In this document: piece after piece, positions 8,475 through 16,730 of the stretch
Position numbering within the stretch: the stretch's first letter is position 1
Layout of the letters: each line of letters starts with the position of its first letter
Assembly (NCBI GenBank): GCA_031425155.1
Contig: JANPIV010000022.1
Span: 124,001 to 188,000 of the forward strand
DNA from: M3007 sp031425155
Lineage (GTDB): Bacteria; Bacteroidota; Bacteroidia; Chitinophagales; Saprospiraceae
DNA: 64,000 nucleotides
Direction of reading: 5' to 3'
Notes under the pieces: generated by a model
The model's database searches: none
What the model was told of the DNA's origin: nothing
Seen by the model: only the letters and a program-made list of their open reading frames with translations
Made by a program: the position numbers and the translations under genes

Positions 8475-8648
8475 AACCCCATCCCTAACCCTTCCCCTGA
8501 AAGGGAAGGGGACATGATCGTGGTGCTTTCTTGCTGATTTTCAATACCATGAAAATAAAATAATTTTTCATCAAGGTGCTGAAAATCAATAAATTGAAAC
8601 TCAATGAAATCCCCCTCCCTTTCTGGGGAGGGGTTAGGGGTGGGGTTT
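8475..8648. repeat. G/C-tract inverted repeat between hisS and the beta-lactamase-like gene
   Basis: The left arm 8475-8512 (CCCTAACCCTTCCCCTGAAA and flanks) and right arm 8610-8648 (CTGGGGAGGGGTTAGGGGTG and flanks) are imperfect inverted repeats of about 38 bases; each arm can also fold on itself. The gap 8377-8770 otherwise contains GCAAA/TTTGC word repeats and copy 2 of the 30-base family C repeat. No gene is seen in it. Confidence 0.65.
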
Positions 8649-8701
8649 TAGCGTGGCCAGTATGGTCACTACGCGCCATTTTGCCTATTGCCCTTTGCTG
8701 T

Positions 8702-8736
8702 CCCAACGAAAAATCGGGATGTCGCATTGCTCCATT
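8702..8736 (-). repeat. Dispersed 30-base repeat (family C), copy 2
   Basis: CCAACGAAAAATCGGGATGT followed by CGCATTGCTCCATT. It is nearly identical to 18280-18314 and inverted relative to 884-912. It is surrounded by TTTGCCTATTGCCC word repeats. Confidence 0.7.
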
Positions 8737-8770
8737 CGCCTATTGCCCTTTGCTTATTTGCCTATTTCCC

Positions 8771-10012
8771 TTATGGTTGCCAGCCCAACACCGCCGTCCG
8801 CGAATCGTTCCAACGCTCGAAAAAGGCAGGTACACATTCTTTACCCAACGGTGTGCAGGCGTTGAATAACATACAGACGGCAATACCATCGCGGCGATTT
8901 AGTGCAATCTCGGCGCGGAAGCCATTGACCGAACCACTGTGGTATAAAATCGTGTCGCCATTATGTTCGAGTACACGCCAGCCCAGGGCGTAAGATGCCT
9001 CGTCTTTGCTGATCCATTGCGGGAAAATCTGGCGTTCGCGGCCCGTTTTTACTACCGGCGAAAATACTTTATCCAGCGTAGCAGCAGACACCACCTCGGG
9101 CCGATGACCCAGCAGAAGTTTCAGCCATTCGCCCATATCGGTGATGCTGGCATTCACGCCGCCCGCCGCCGTAGCATTATAGTAGTGATCGGTGATTACA
9201 TCCGGGCGCCAGGTGCCGCCTTTGGCCGGATAGTGCGGCAGGGCCTTGTCCACGGTGCTGCATATAGAAGCATAATCGCAGGAAGCCGTGACCATGTTCG
9301 CCGGGCGAAATATTTTTTCGTTCAATAAAGTCTGGTAGGTCTCGCCGGTAGCGGCCTTCATCATTTCTTCCACCACACAGAACACCGCATTTTGATAGCT
9401 GTAAGTCTCCCCTTCTTTCCAGGCCAGGGGCACGCTCGGAAAACGGTATTTCATCAGCGTAGGAATATCGTAGCCCTGCTCGATCAGGTGGGTGTAAGCG
9501 TGGTAAGGCAGGCCAGTAGTATGTGATAACAAGTGCCATAGTTGGATGCGCCCGGTCTGTTCGCGGTCGCGCAATTTGAACTCCGGCACCAGTTGTTGCA
9601 CCGGCTCATCCCAGGCCAAAGTGCCCTGCGACACCAGGATGCCAGAGAGCACACCCGCAAATCCTTTGGACAGGGAGCCGACCCGAAATACCGTGTTGGC
9701 ATCCACCGAATCGGGGGTGCCGACGGCCCGCAAACCATAGCCGCGTTCAAAAACAATCTGGCTATCTTTCACGATCACCATCGCGGCACCGGGAGTACCG
9801 GTGGCGGTCATTTGACGCGAGAAGTACTGATCGTATTGAGCGATCAATTCCTGCAAACGTGGGTTTTCACCAGGCTCAGCAGGCTCGGAAAATACGTGTG
9901 TAGTGTGCGGCGGAGCCGCAGCGGGCATCTGCGTACAGGTAGGCGTCAGCAGCGCAGCAAGCACAGCAACGCTCAGCACAGAGAGGGTAGAAAAGAGGGA
10001 GAACCTATTCAT
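8771..10012 (-). CDS. Serine beta-lactamase-like / penicillin-binding hydrolase
   Basis: Start taken at ATG 10012 (MNRFSLFSTLSVLSVAVLAA), which gives a signal sequence and possible lipobox (TPTC); 413 residues. The class C beta-lactamase family fold is marked by FRVGSLSKGF with the nucleophile Ser113 and Lys116, by YSYQNAVF as the Y-x-N motif, and by HSGSVNGF as the H-x-G third motif. Members are periplasmic serine hydrolases acting as DD-peptidases, esterases or D-amino-acid peptidases; true antibiotic resistance is not implied. It stands alone, convergent with hisS. The 208 bases upstream are strongly AT-rich without a clear promoter box. Confidence 0.92.
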   Translation of the reverse strand: MNRFSLFSTLSVLSVAVLAALLTPTCTQMPAAAPPHTTHVFSEPAEPGENPRLQELIAQYDQYFSRQMTATGTPGAAMVIVKDSQIVFERGYGLRAVGTPDSVDANTVFRVGSLSKGFAGVLSGILVSQGTLAWDEPVQQLVPEFKLRDREQTGRIQLWHLLSHTTGLPYHAYTHLIEQGYDIPTLMKYRFPSVPLAWKEGETYSYQNAVFCVVEEMMKAATGETYQTLLNEKIFRPANMVTASCDYASICSTVDKALPHYPAKGGTWRPDVITDHYYNATAAGGVNASITDMGEWLKLLLGHRPEVVSAATLDKVFSPVVKTGRERQIFPQWISKDEASYALGWRVLEHNGDTILYHSGSVNGFRAEIALNRRDGIAVCMLFNACTPLGKECVPAFFERWNDSRTAVLGWQP

Positions 10013-10220
10013 AGACGTGGCGAAACGAACCGAACACAAGCAAAATTGTGTCCAAAGTTGTCTGATTATTTTGACAAAACTCACACAAAGAAGTGTCAAA
10101 AAAAAATTAATTATTTGAAAATCAATTATTTGTACAATAAAACAATCATCTTTCAGACCGAAAAATAAAATTATTTATACAAAGATATTGTAAAAAATAC
10201 ACCAACTCTATTTTAAAAAG

Positions 10221-10757
10221 TTAAACTGCATACTGCTGACTAAATAACTTTTTCCGGGCCAGGTAAGCCGGGTTGTTTTCGGCCCGAAACCAGTATTCCC
10301 GAAAAATAGCGGCTGCCCGTGCTTTCTCATTGGTCAGGGCATCGGCTTGTTGTGGCAACAGATCGTTGCCTTTATCGGGGCTGCTTTGCGAATAGGGATA
10401 TGGCAGGCCAGCCGTCGCGTCGCCGGAGCCATCGCGGTACTTTTTACCACCTTTATAATTGGCATAACGACGGGCGCGGGTGAATCCCATTTGCAAAAAC
10501 TTGCGCGCCATATCCGCGCCGACGAAATCGTTTTTCTGTAAATAATCCTCGAACAGCGCGTAGATTTTTTCGGCTGATTCCTGTGCCACTGCTTCGGTTT
10601 TGAAACGCCAGTACGGTAATATTTCGGACTTATAAGGTTGCACCAACAGGACACCCTGTTCGCCTCGGCCCACCCGATAGAGTTCGGGATGTTGACGAAA
10701 GTCGGTGTTGGCGAAATCCAGTTCGTAATTGAAAGAGCGGGAATTATTGCCAGGCAT
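10221..10757 (-). CDS. DUF4385 family protein
   Basis: The 178-residue product opens MPGNNSRSFNYELDFANTDF, followed by HPELYRVGRGEQGVLLVQPY, ILPYWRFKT and GADMARKFLQMGFTRARRYA. This is the pattern I associate with the DUF4385 family of uncharacterised cytoplasmic proteins. No enzymatic motif is apparent. Its ATG lies inside the 3' end of the topoisomerase IB frame (14-base overlap, different frame), the spacing of a translationally coupled pair. Unlike its upstream neighbour it is uninterrupted. The overlap suggests the two were once co-expressed and may both touch DNA, but that is inference. Confidence 0.85.
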   Translation of the reverse strand: MPGNNSRSFNYELDFANTDFRQHPELYRVGRGEQGVLLVQPYKSEILPYWRFKTEAVAQESAEKIYALFEDYLQKNDFVGADMARKFLQMGFTRARRYANYKGGKKYRDGSGDATAGLPYPYSQSSPDKGNDLLPQQADALTNEKARAAAIFREYWFRAENNPAYLARKKLFSQQYAV

Positions 10758-11823
10758 ATCCTACCAACAGGTTTTTCATCAATTGTTCCTCGGCAGACAG
10801 CCAGGTTTTTTCTTCGATGGTCGGCGTCTCATCGGGCAAGAAATTGAAAAAATCTCCTTTCTCGTAGGCGGTTAATACGGCCGGATGGATGTAATATTTG
10901 CGGCAAACCGTGCGGGTATTCCCTAGATTGCTGGCCACTTCATCAATGGTTTTCAGGATGTTGCTCTTGGTTTCGGTGGCGGTGGCGGCTGGGCCCAGGG
11001 CGCAGAATGAGTGAAAAGCCGTGACCGTGCCCGCCTAGGTACGGAAGTCTTTGGCCGTAAAGTCCATGCCCGATATTTCTTTCAAATAAGCATTGATGTC
11101 GCCGGAGCCGATGGAACGGTGGTTGCCCTGACTATCGTAATATTGGAAGAGTTCCTTGCCGGGAATATCGCGGCTCTGCTAGATGAGGCGGGCCAGTTTG
11201 CGGCTTTTCAGGTGAATGGAGTGGGCCACGCCTTTTTTGCCTTTGAACTGAAACTTAATGTCATCGCCGGTCACTTTGACGTGTTTGTCCTGCAACGTGG
11301 TCAGGCCAAAAGAGCCGTAGAGTTTTTTGTATTCTTCATTGCCCACGCGGATGTTGGTCTGTTCCATGATGCGCACCGCCAGGGCCAGCACCTTTTCGTA
11401 GGGGAAGCCCGGTTTTTTCAAGTCCTGCTCCAGGCGCGCGCGGATAAGTGGCAGAGCATCAGCGAATTGCGGCAACCGATAATATTTGGTTTGGCTGCGA
11501 ATGGTATTCCAATCCGGGTGGTAACGATACTGTTTGCGGCCTTTGACATCTATGCCCGTGGCCTGTAAGTGACCGTTGGGATCGGCACAGATCCAGACAT
11601 TTTCCCAGGCGGGCGGCAACACCAGTTTTTTGATGCGGGCCAGCACCTCGTCGTCCTGACAGACATTTCCCTCGGCATCCGTGTAGTGGAAGCAATCTTC
11701 GCCCCGGCAGCGGGTCCAGCCGGCAGCGGTACCCGCTACATATTTGAGGCCTACGGCTTTGGCCGTTTTGAGGGGATCACGGTTGATTTTGGCGAGTTTC
11801 TGGTGAAGCCGGGCGTGTGTCAT
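10744..11823 (-). pseudogene. DNA topoisomerase IB interrupted by two in-frame amber codons
   Basis: The frame starting at ATG 11823 (MTHARLHQKLAKINRDPLKT) encodes a poxvirus-type bacterial topoisomerase IB, which relaxes supercoils through a 3'-phosphotyrosine. It is interrupted by TAG at 11179-11181 (after KSRKLARLI) and again by TAG at 11035-11037, in FRT-stop-AGTV, where the family has Trp. There is no frameshift: the same frame continues through GKELFQYY, ISGMDFTAKDFRT and NTRTVCRKYYIHPAV, with the catalytic Tyr in the last, to a TAA at 10744. The full frame is 360 codons, near the usual length. Everything downstream of the first stop would be lost, including the active-site Tyr. It is either a recent pseudogene or a read-through case; TAG ends several normal genes here. 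Confidence 0.85.
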
Positions 11824-12012
11824 CGGGTGCGTTTTCTTTTTTGTGGGCAGAATAGCCCTTTATTTTCCATAAAAAACGGGGCCACAGGTAAAGAGGCGAG
11901 GGGCAAAAAGCAAAAAAGCAAAGGGCAAAAAGCAAAAAGCAAATAGGCAACCATGAACAAAAACCCGCAAAAATCTTTACATCAATAACAAACACTAAAT
12001 TTCCCCATCACT

Positions 12013-12684
12013 ATGGATGTGGCTTTGCTTCATATTGTTATCCGGCGGCTGGAAGAGGCGTATGGACGCCAAACGCGCTACTCGACGAAAAGTCCGATGG
12101 ACCAACTGATCGCAACCATCCTTTCGCAGCGCACCAATTATGCCGATGAAATGCAGGCCTTTAATCAAATGCGGGAGCGTTTTCCGACCTGGGAAGAAGT
12201 AGCCGTTGCGCCCACGGCGGAACTGGAAGCCCTGATCCAGCCGTCGCGTTTCCCGGAACTGAAGGCACCACGCATCCAAGAAGTGATCCGGCGGATTATG
12301 GCCGATCATGGCGATACGGAACTGCGTTTTTTGAATGATATGACCACCGAAGCCGCGCAGGCTTACCTGATGTCGCTGCCGGGTGTGGGTTATAAGACTT
12401 CCACTTTTGTGCTGTTGTTTTCCATGCGCCGCCCGGTGTTGCCGGTGGATACACACGTGCATCGGGTCTCGACACGGACGGGCATTTTACCGTTCAAAAC
12501 TTCGCAGGAGAAGGCGCATATTTTGCTGCTTTCGATGTTGCCCAAGGACCCGGATGAATTGCTGAATTTTCACAAATTGCTGTTTCATCATGGGCAGCAG
12601 GTGTGTACTTTTAGTTATCCGCGTTGCCAGACTTGTGTTTTGAAGGATATTTGTGCTTATTATAATAAGGGGAAACAACCGTAA
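12013..12684 (+). CDS. nth: HhH-GPD base-excision DNA glycosylase, endonuclease III-like
   Basis: The 223-residue product belongs to the HhH-GPD superfamily. The hairpin LPGVGYKTS carries the catalytic Lys128, and PVDTHVHRV carries Asp146. The C-terminal iron-sulphur loop is Cys198-x6-Cys205-x2-Cys208-x5-Cys214, the exact endonuclease III spacing. Such enzymes remove oxidised pyrimidines and cleave the abasic strand. The sequence is somewhat divergent: GYKT replaces GRKT, and the N-terminal helix is SQRTNYADEMQAF rather than SQQTTD. A related specificity is therefore possible. It is preceded by an intergenic A/G-rich stretch (11897-11950) of repeated GCAAAAA words. Confidence 0.88.
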   Translation: MDVALLHIVIRRLEEAYGRQTRYSTKSPMDQLIATILSQRTNYADEMQAFNQMRERFPTWEEVAVAPTAELEALIQPSRFPELKAPRIQEVIRRIMADHGDTELRFLNDMTTEAAQAYLMSLPGVGYKTSTFVLLFSMRRPVLPVDTHVHRVSTRTGILPFKTSQEKAHILLLSMLPKDPDELLNFHKLLFHHGQQVCTFSYPRCQTCVLKDICAYYNKGKQP

Positions 12685-12723
12685 TTTGGGCAAGCGTGAT
12701 TTGGGCAACCGCGAGGGTTGCCC

Positions 12724-13746
12724 CTACGGGCGCATCGGCTTCTGCCCGGTATTGACCAACCACACGCCCGCGATGGTAACGGACATACCCAGGAGTTCCC
12801 AGATGGTAAGTTTTTCACCCAGAAAAAGCCAGCCGAGCAGGATGGCTACGGTTGGATTGATGTAGGTATAAAGCGAAGAAACGGTCGCATTGAGGTGTTT
12901 CAGGACATACATATACAGGGTAAAGGCTACTGCGGAGCCAATCACGATCAGATATAAAACAGACAACCAACCCAGGGTGGTGTGGTGGATGGTGTGCGAG
13001 GTATCCAGCAGAATACTCAACAAAAACCCGCCCAGCCCGCCAGCGGTGATCTGCATACCGGCGTTGAGCAAGGGAGAGACCGCCGAAGAGTTCCAGCGTT
13101 TGGCCATCACCGTACCCAGCGACCAGGTGAAACACGAAGCGAAACACGCGGCAATGCCCCAGCGGTATTCGGGTTTTAAAAAATCCTCCCAACCGTGACT
13201 AAAAATGACCGCCAGACCACCAAAACCCAGCAAAACGCCCGCTATCATGCGTCCGGTAATGCGCTCGCCGCTACGCCACGTGAGCGAAATGAGCACCACA
13301 AACACCGGCGTAAGCGAACCAATCAGCGAGGCCGGTCCCGAGGAGACGTACTGCATTCCCCAACTAATGAAGCCGTTGCCGCCCGTAATGGTGAAGAGGC
13401 CGGTGATGACCTGCCGCAAAATATAAGGGCGAGTGATTGGACTGAAGCTGGGAGCGGCAGCAGAGGTGGCGCGATTACCCGTTTTTTGCCAGTGATAATT
13501 GGCCAAAGCCAGCAGGAGGAGCAACAGTCCAGCCGTCGTTTGGCGAATACCGACCAGCAAAAACGGCGGAAAATCGCGCACCGCGAACTTTATGGCGGTA
13601 TAAGTCGTACCCCAAATAATACAAATCGCGGCCAGAGCGAAATAGGCATTTCGTTTGGATACTTTACCTGATACGGGAGGTAAATCTGGGCGCTCTGGCA
13701 GCGGAAGTGGCGTATCTGCGGCAGTTAAGCCCTTGTTTTTCAGCAC
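12724..13746 (-). CDS. EamA/DMT family transporter
   Basis: The 340-residue membrane protein has about ten helices arranged as two EamA repeats. The first repeat begins AALAAICIIWGTTYTA-like (ALAAICIIWGTTYTAIKF) after a 30-residue Pro-rich cytoplasmic tail. The second includes WSLGTVMAKRW and ends YINPTVAILLGWLFLGEKLT, the typical EamA signature ending in a Gly-Glu. These carriers export metabolites or drugs; the substrate is not evident. It terminates with TAG at 12724-12726. The 3' end overlaps a GGGCAACC...GGTTGCCC hairpin shared with the convergent glycosylase gene, which may serve as a terminator. Confidence 0.92.
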   Translation of the reverse strand: MLKNKGLTAADTPLPLPERPDLPPVSGKVSKRNAYFALAAICIIWGTTYTAIKFAVRDFPPFLLVGIRQTTAGLLLLLLALANYHWQKTGNRATSAAAPSFSPITRPYILRQVITGLFTITGGNGFISWGMQYVSSGPASLIGSLTPVFVVLISLTWRSGERITGRMIAGVLLGFGGLAVIFSHGWEDFLKPEYRWGIAACFASCFTWSLGTVMAKRWNSSAVSPLLNAGMQITAGGLGGFLLSILLDTSHTIHHTTLGWLSVLYLIVIGSAVAFTLYMYVLKHLNATVSSLYTYINPTVAILLGWLFLGEKLTIWELLGMSVTIAGVWLVNTGQKPMRP

Positions 13747-13764
13747 CTTGACGATTTTTAAAGG

Positions 13765-15486
13765 CTACTTTTTTGGACGGGGTTCTTCTTCCCGCGCATA
13801 ACGGCGGCGACGGTTCCAGCCGAACAAAAAGCCAAATAAGCCGAGGAAAACCAGTGGTAAACCAATATTCACGACTTGCCAGATCGGTTTTTCGGCCTGA
13901 GCGCGGACGGTATCGAGCAGACGAAGTTCCACGGTTTTAGAACGAGCCGCCACCACGCCATTCGGATCAATCAGGTATTCGATGGCATTGAGCAGCAGGT
14001 CTTTATTGGCGTAAGCCTGATTTTCGTAGCGATTGTAGCCGAGCGGCAGCCATTCTTTGGTGTCGGGGCGACTGAAATTGGCGATTACGTCGCCATCGCT
14101 GATGACCAGCATACGCGTAGGCACACTGGTGGAGCGGAAATCCATACCGATCTGTTTCAGCCCAGCCTGCATTTCTTCCGATACGCGATTCTCGTAATTG
14201 GAAGCAAAAGTGCCTTCGAGCAATACGCCGACGGTCTGCGGGCCTTTGTTGAACAGCTCGGGTTTGGGCTCCTGGCGCACCAGTTCAAAACTGACATCCA
14301 CCGGACTGAACTGTACATTACTGTAGCGGCTGGTCTTGATAAGCGGGATTTTGGCGACCGAAGTTTTGGTACGAATGGTATCTATCGTAGAGCAAAAATG
14401 CAGTTCTACGCGATCCAGATTTTTCACAATGGGATGGTCGCCGGTCGGCAGCACCGTCGGGAAATAATACCACGGGAAGAGTTTGAACTGTGGCGCATTG
14501 CCCATTTGGCCCGCTTTCAACGGTATTTTGGAACACTCCAGGTCTATCACGAGATCGGGCATGATGCGCACCCCGTATTTGAACAGCATATCTTCCAGTT
14601 GCAACGGATAGTCCTGCGGCACAAAATGCCCGGAGGCACTGAGGCTGTCCAGTTCGGCATTCAGGCGATCTATGAGCCAGAGCACGTGGCCACCCTGCAT
14701 GACGTACTGGTCTATTTTGAATTTCTCTTTTTCGGTAAACGGAGCGCGCGGTTTGGCGACGATCAGCAGCGCGCATTTATCGGGCGTCAGTTGCACCACC
14801 GAATCCAGCAGAATGCGGCCAGTGTCATAAAACTGCAACAGGCTGCGTTCAATATCCAGCGTCTGGAGTTTGGGCAATTCGCCGTGGCCTTCGGTGAAAA
14901 GGATGTAGGGCTTGTTGGCCACCAATATCTTTTTGATGGCGCTGGCGAACTTGTACTCCAGTTTTTTCTCCGAATTATTGATCACCTCGGGCGAGATGGC
15001 GGGCGAGTTATTTTCGATCAGGTTGACCGGAATCTGGCGATTGCCGTAGTGAAAAATAGCCACCGGATAAACTAGCCTTTTGGTGGCCTGCCCGGTCTCT
15101 TTGATGTCAATCGTCATCGGCTCGATGCCCAACTCACGAAGTGCCTTTTGCCGACCCTGTACATCTTCCCGGCTGCCCCGCAGCGGGTCTTCAAAATTGT
15201 ACTCCACAAGCCCGTTTTGGGAGCGCATATCTTCGAGCATTTCGCGGGTAGCGGTCTGCAGGCGTTTGAAACCAGCGGGAAATTCGCCATCCAGCAGCAC
15301 CTCCACGTACACGCGTTCTTTCAGGCCCGTCAGCAGTTGCTTGGTGGGTTGGGCCAGCGTAAAACGCTGATCGCCCGTGAGGTCGGCCTGGGTGTAGAAC
15401 ACATTGGCTAAAACATTGATAAACAACAGGATACCGCAGAAAAAAACGAATTGCAGCAGGGCCTGGGAACGCCGGGAACGGGACAT
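13765..15486 (-). CDS. gldG: Gliding motility ABC transporter component GldG
   Basis: Start placed at ATG 15486 (MSRSRRSQALLQFVF) rather than 20 codons upstream, leaving a short basic tail before the first helix; 573 residues. The pattern is that of GldG: an N-terminal helix, a segment FYTQADLTGDQRFTLAQPTK, a large periplasmic region with FEDPLRGS and YPVAIFHYGNRQIPVNL, and a C-terminal helix VVNIGLPLVFLGLFGFLFGW with a basic tail. In flavobacteria GldG acts with GldF (permease) and GldA (ATPase) and is needed for gliding. GldF usually lies directly upstream; here the upstream gene is a YbjN-like protein and no gldF is present. It sits 19 bases from the DMT gene in the same direction. Confidence 0.88.
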   Translation of the reverse strand: MSRSRRSQALLQFVFFCGILLFINVLANVFYTQADLTGDQRFTLAQPTKQLLTGLKERVYVEVLLDGEFPAGFKRLQTATREMLEDMRSQNGLVEYNFEDPLRGSREDVQGRQKALRELGIEPMTIDIKETGQATKRLVYPVAIFHYGNRQIPVNLIENNSPAISPEVINNSEKKLEYKFASAIKKILVANKPYILFTEGHGELPKLQTLDIERSLLQFYDTGRILLDSVVQLTPDKCALLIVAKPRAPFTEKEKFKIDQYVMQGGHVLWLIDRLNAELDSLSASGHFVPQDYPLQLEDMLFKYGVRIMPDLVIDLECSKIPLKAGQMGNAPQFKLFPWYYFPTVLPTGDHPIVKNLDRVELHFCSTIDTIRTKTSVAKIPLIKTSRYSNVQFSPVDVSFELVRQEPKPELFNKGPQTVGVLLEGTFASNYENRVSEEMQAGLKQIGMDFRSTSVPTRMLVISDGDVIANFSRPDTKEWLPLGYNRYENQAYANKDLLLNAIEYLIDPNGVVAARSKTVELRLLDTVRAQAEKPIWQVVNIGLPLVFLGLFGFLFGWNRRRRYAREEEPRPKK

Positions 15487-15654
15487 AGATGGATGGATGT
15501 GGCCAATACGGTTAAATGTGGTCAATAGTTTCGAGAAAAAATGCAAGGCAATGCACTATCTCTTAATTCAACAACTACGCGAAAATTGCCTGGAAGGGCA
15601 AAAATAGGGGTTTTGTGACTTAAGAACAGGTTTTGAAAAAAGGGAATGCTATAA

Positions 15655-15700
15655 TAAAAAATTACTCTCTATTTGATACATTCATCAAATAGAGAGTAAT
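15655..15700 (-). terminator. Strong intrinsic terminator of the YbjN-like gene
   Basis: Perfect 17-base arms ATTACTCTCTATTTGAT (15661-15677) and complement (15684-15700) with a six-base loop, followed on the minus strand by TTTTTTATTAT. It lies just downstream of the minus-strand gene ending at 15742. Confidence 0.8.
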
Positions 15701-15741
15701 GCAAGGAAGGATTCTGTCATTTTAAATGGTCGTGCTGCCTC

Positions 15742-16218
15742 TCAATTCAAGTGCGGAAACTGCGCTTTTAACTCATCATCCAGTTTGTCTGCCCAATACT
15801 CAAAATCAACGATGAACGTGGTGAGTTCGTTGAAGTCAATGCCTTTGATATCGCGGTCGAAGGAGGCCCAGACTTTATTGGAATTGGGTACAAGACAGAT
15901 TTTGATGCCTAATTTCTCGTCGTTCAGTTCGAGCAGGCGGCGGTAAAAAGCCAGCAGGTTACTGGTGCTCGGTATTTCCATGATGGGCGAGAAAATGCGC
16001 AGAAAATCGCGGGCAGAACCATTGGCGAAGTTGAGCCGCAGGATATTGACTTCGATGCTGACCGAGCCTTTGCGCCAGATCCACAGTTTCTTTTCGGTAT
16101 TATACACGCTGTTGCGGTCCAGGCCAACGGATTCGGCATAGCAATGGACCATTTCTACGACGCGGAGGTAGTGCGCATCTTGTACGTTGACTGGGGCGGG
16201 ACTTTGTAAATTTTCCAT
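15742..16218 (-). CDS. YbjN-domain-like protein
   Basis: Start at ATG 16218 (MENLQSPAPVNVQDAHYL), 158 residues; a start 19 codons further up is possible but adds an unmatched tail. The mid and C-terminal part (LRIFSPIMEIP, LLAFYRRLLELNDEKLG, then FEYWADKLDDELKAQF) matches the YbjN / type III chaperone-like fold seen in many soluble bacterial proteins. Proteins of this fold are thought to be small chaperones or adaptors; no enzyme function is known. The gene is followed by a strong terminator and so forms its own transcription unit, separate from gldG. Confidence 0.7.
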   Translation of the reverse strand: MENLQSPAPVNVQDAHYLRVVEMVHCYAESVGLDRNSVYNTEKKLWIWRKGSVSIEVNILRLNFANGSARDFLRIFSPIMEIPSTSNLLAFYRRLLELNDEKLGIKICLVPNSNKVWASFDRDIKGIDFNELTTFIVDFEYWADKLDDELKAQFPHLN

Positions 16219-16451
16219 GTGTGATCTTGTTTTATTGATGCCACAAAAATGGGGCTGTGCAGTGCGGTTGTCCAACGGCCAGCGAGTAAATGGCAGGGTT
16301 GATTGAGCAACTGAAAATTATGCTTTGCCGCTTTGGCTTCTGGGTCTTTGGCCACTTACGCGGTCAAACTGGCCACTTGCGCAACGGCCATTTCTGCCCG
16401 CCGGTTTCACCTCCAATTTTGTGCATTATTCATACAAAAACAACCCGCAAT

Positions 16452-16661
16452 ATGCAGACGCACTTCATTAAAATAGACCACCGGATCATCAATATCTCTT
16501 CGATCAAATCCATCAGGATATATGAAGAGGGCAACATTCGCATCTTTTCCAATGTGCCAAGCGCGGAAGAGGTCGGTGTTTTCTACCAGTTTGATGTGGA
16601 CGATGTGGAAAAAGCCCAGAAAGTGATAGACGCAGTAATGAAAATGGCGGTAGAAGTCTAA
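16452..16661 (+). CDS. Small hypothetical protein (69 residues)
   Basis: Start at ATG 16452 (MQTHFIKIDHRIINISSIKS). The product is short and balanced in charge, alternating strands then a helix (VEKAQKVIDAVMKMAVEV), resembling the small proteins that hold a single beta-sheet plus one helix. No family recognised. It lies 69 bases upstream of the TPM-domain gene in the same direction; the intervening segment contains CTTTGG word repeats. Coding is supported by an uninterrupted frame and reasonable composition. Confidence 0.6.
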   Translation: MQTHFIKIDHRIINISSIKSIRIYEEGNIRIFSNVPSAEEVGVFYQFDVDDVEKAQKVIDAVMKMAVEV

Positions 16662-16730
16662 TATAGTCTTTGGATATTGGTCCTTTGTCTTTGGACAAAC
16701 CATTCTACACCAATTATCAGCAAACAGCGC

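Noticed and set aside
10744..11823. Genome-wide reassignment of TAG as an explanation for the interrupted topoisomerase
   Set aside because: TAG is the natural stop of other intact genes here (6843-6845, 12724-12726, 33755-33757).
13876..15075. 399-codon plus-strand frame inside gldG
   Set aside because: Antisense shadow with no recognisable domain; GldG covers the same DNA.
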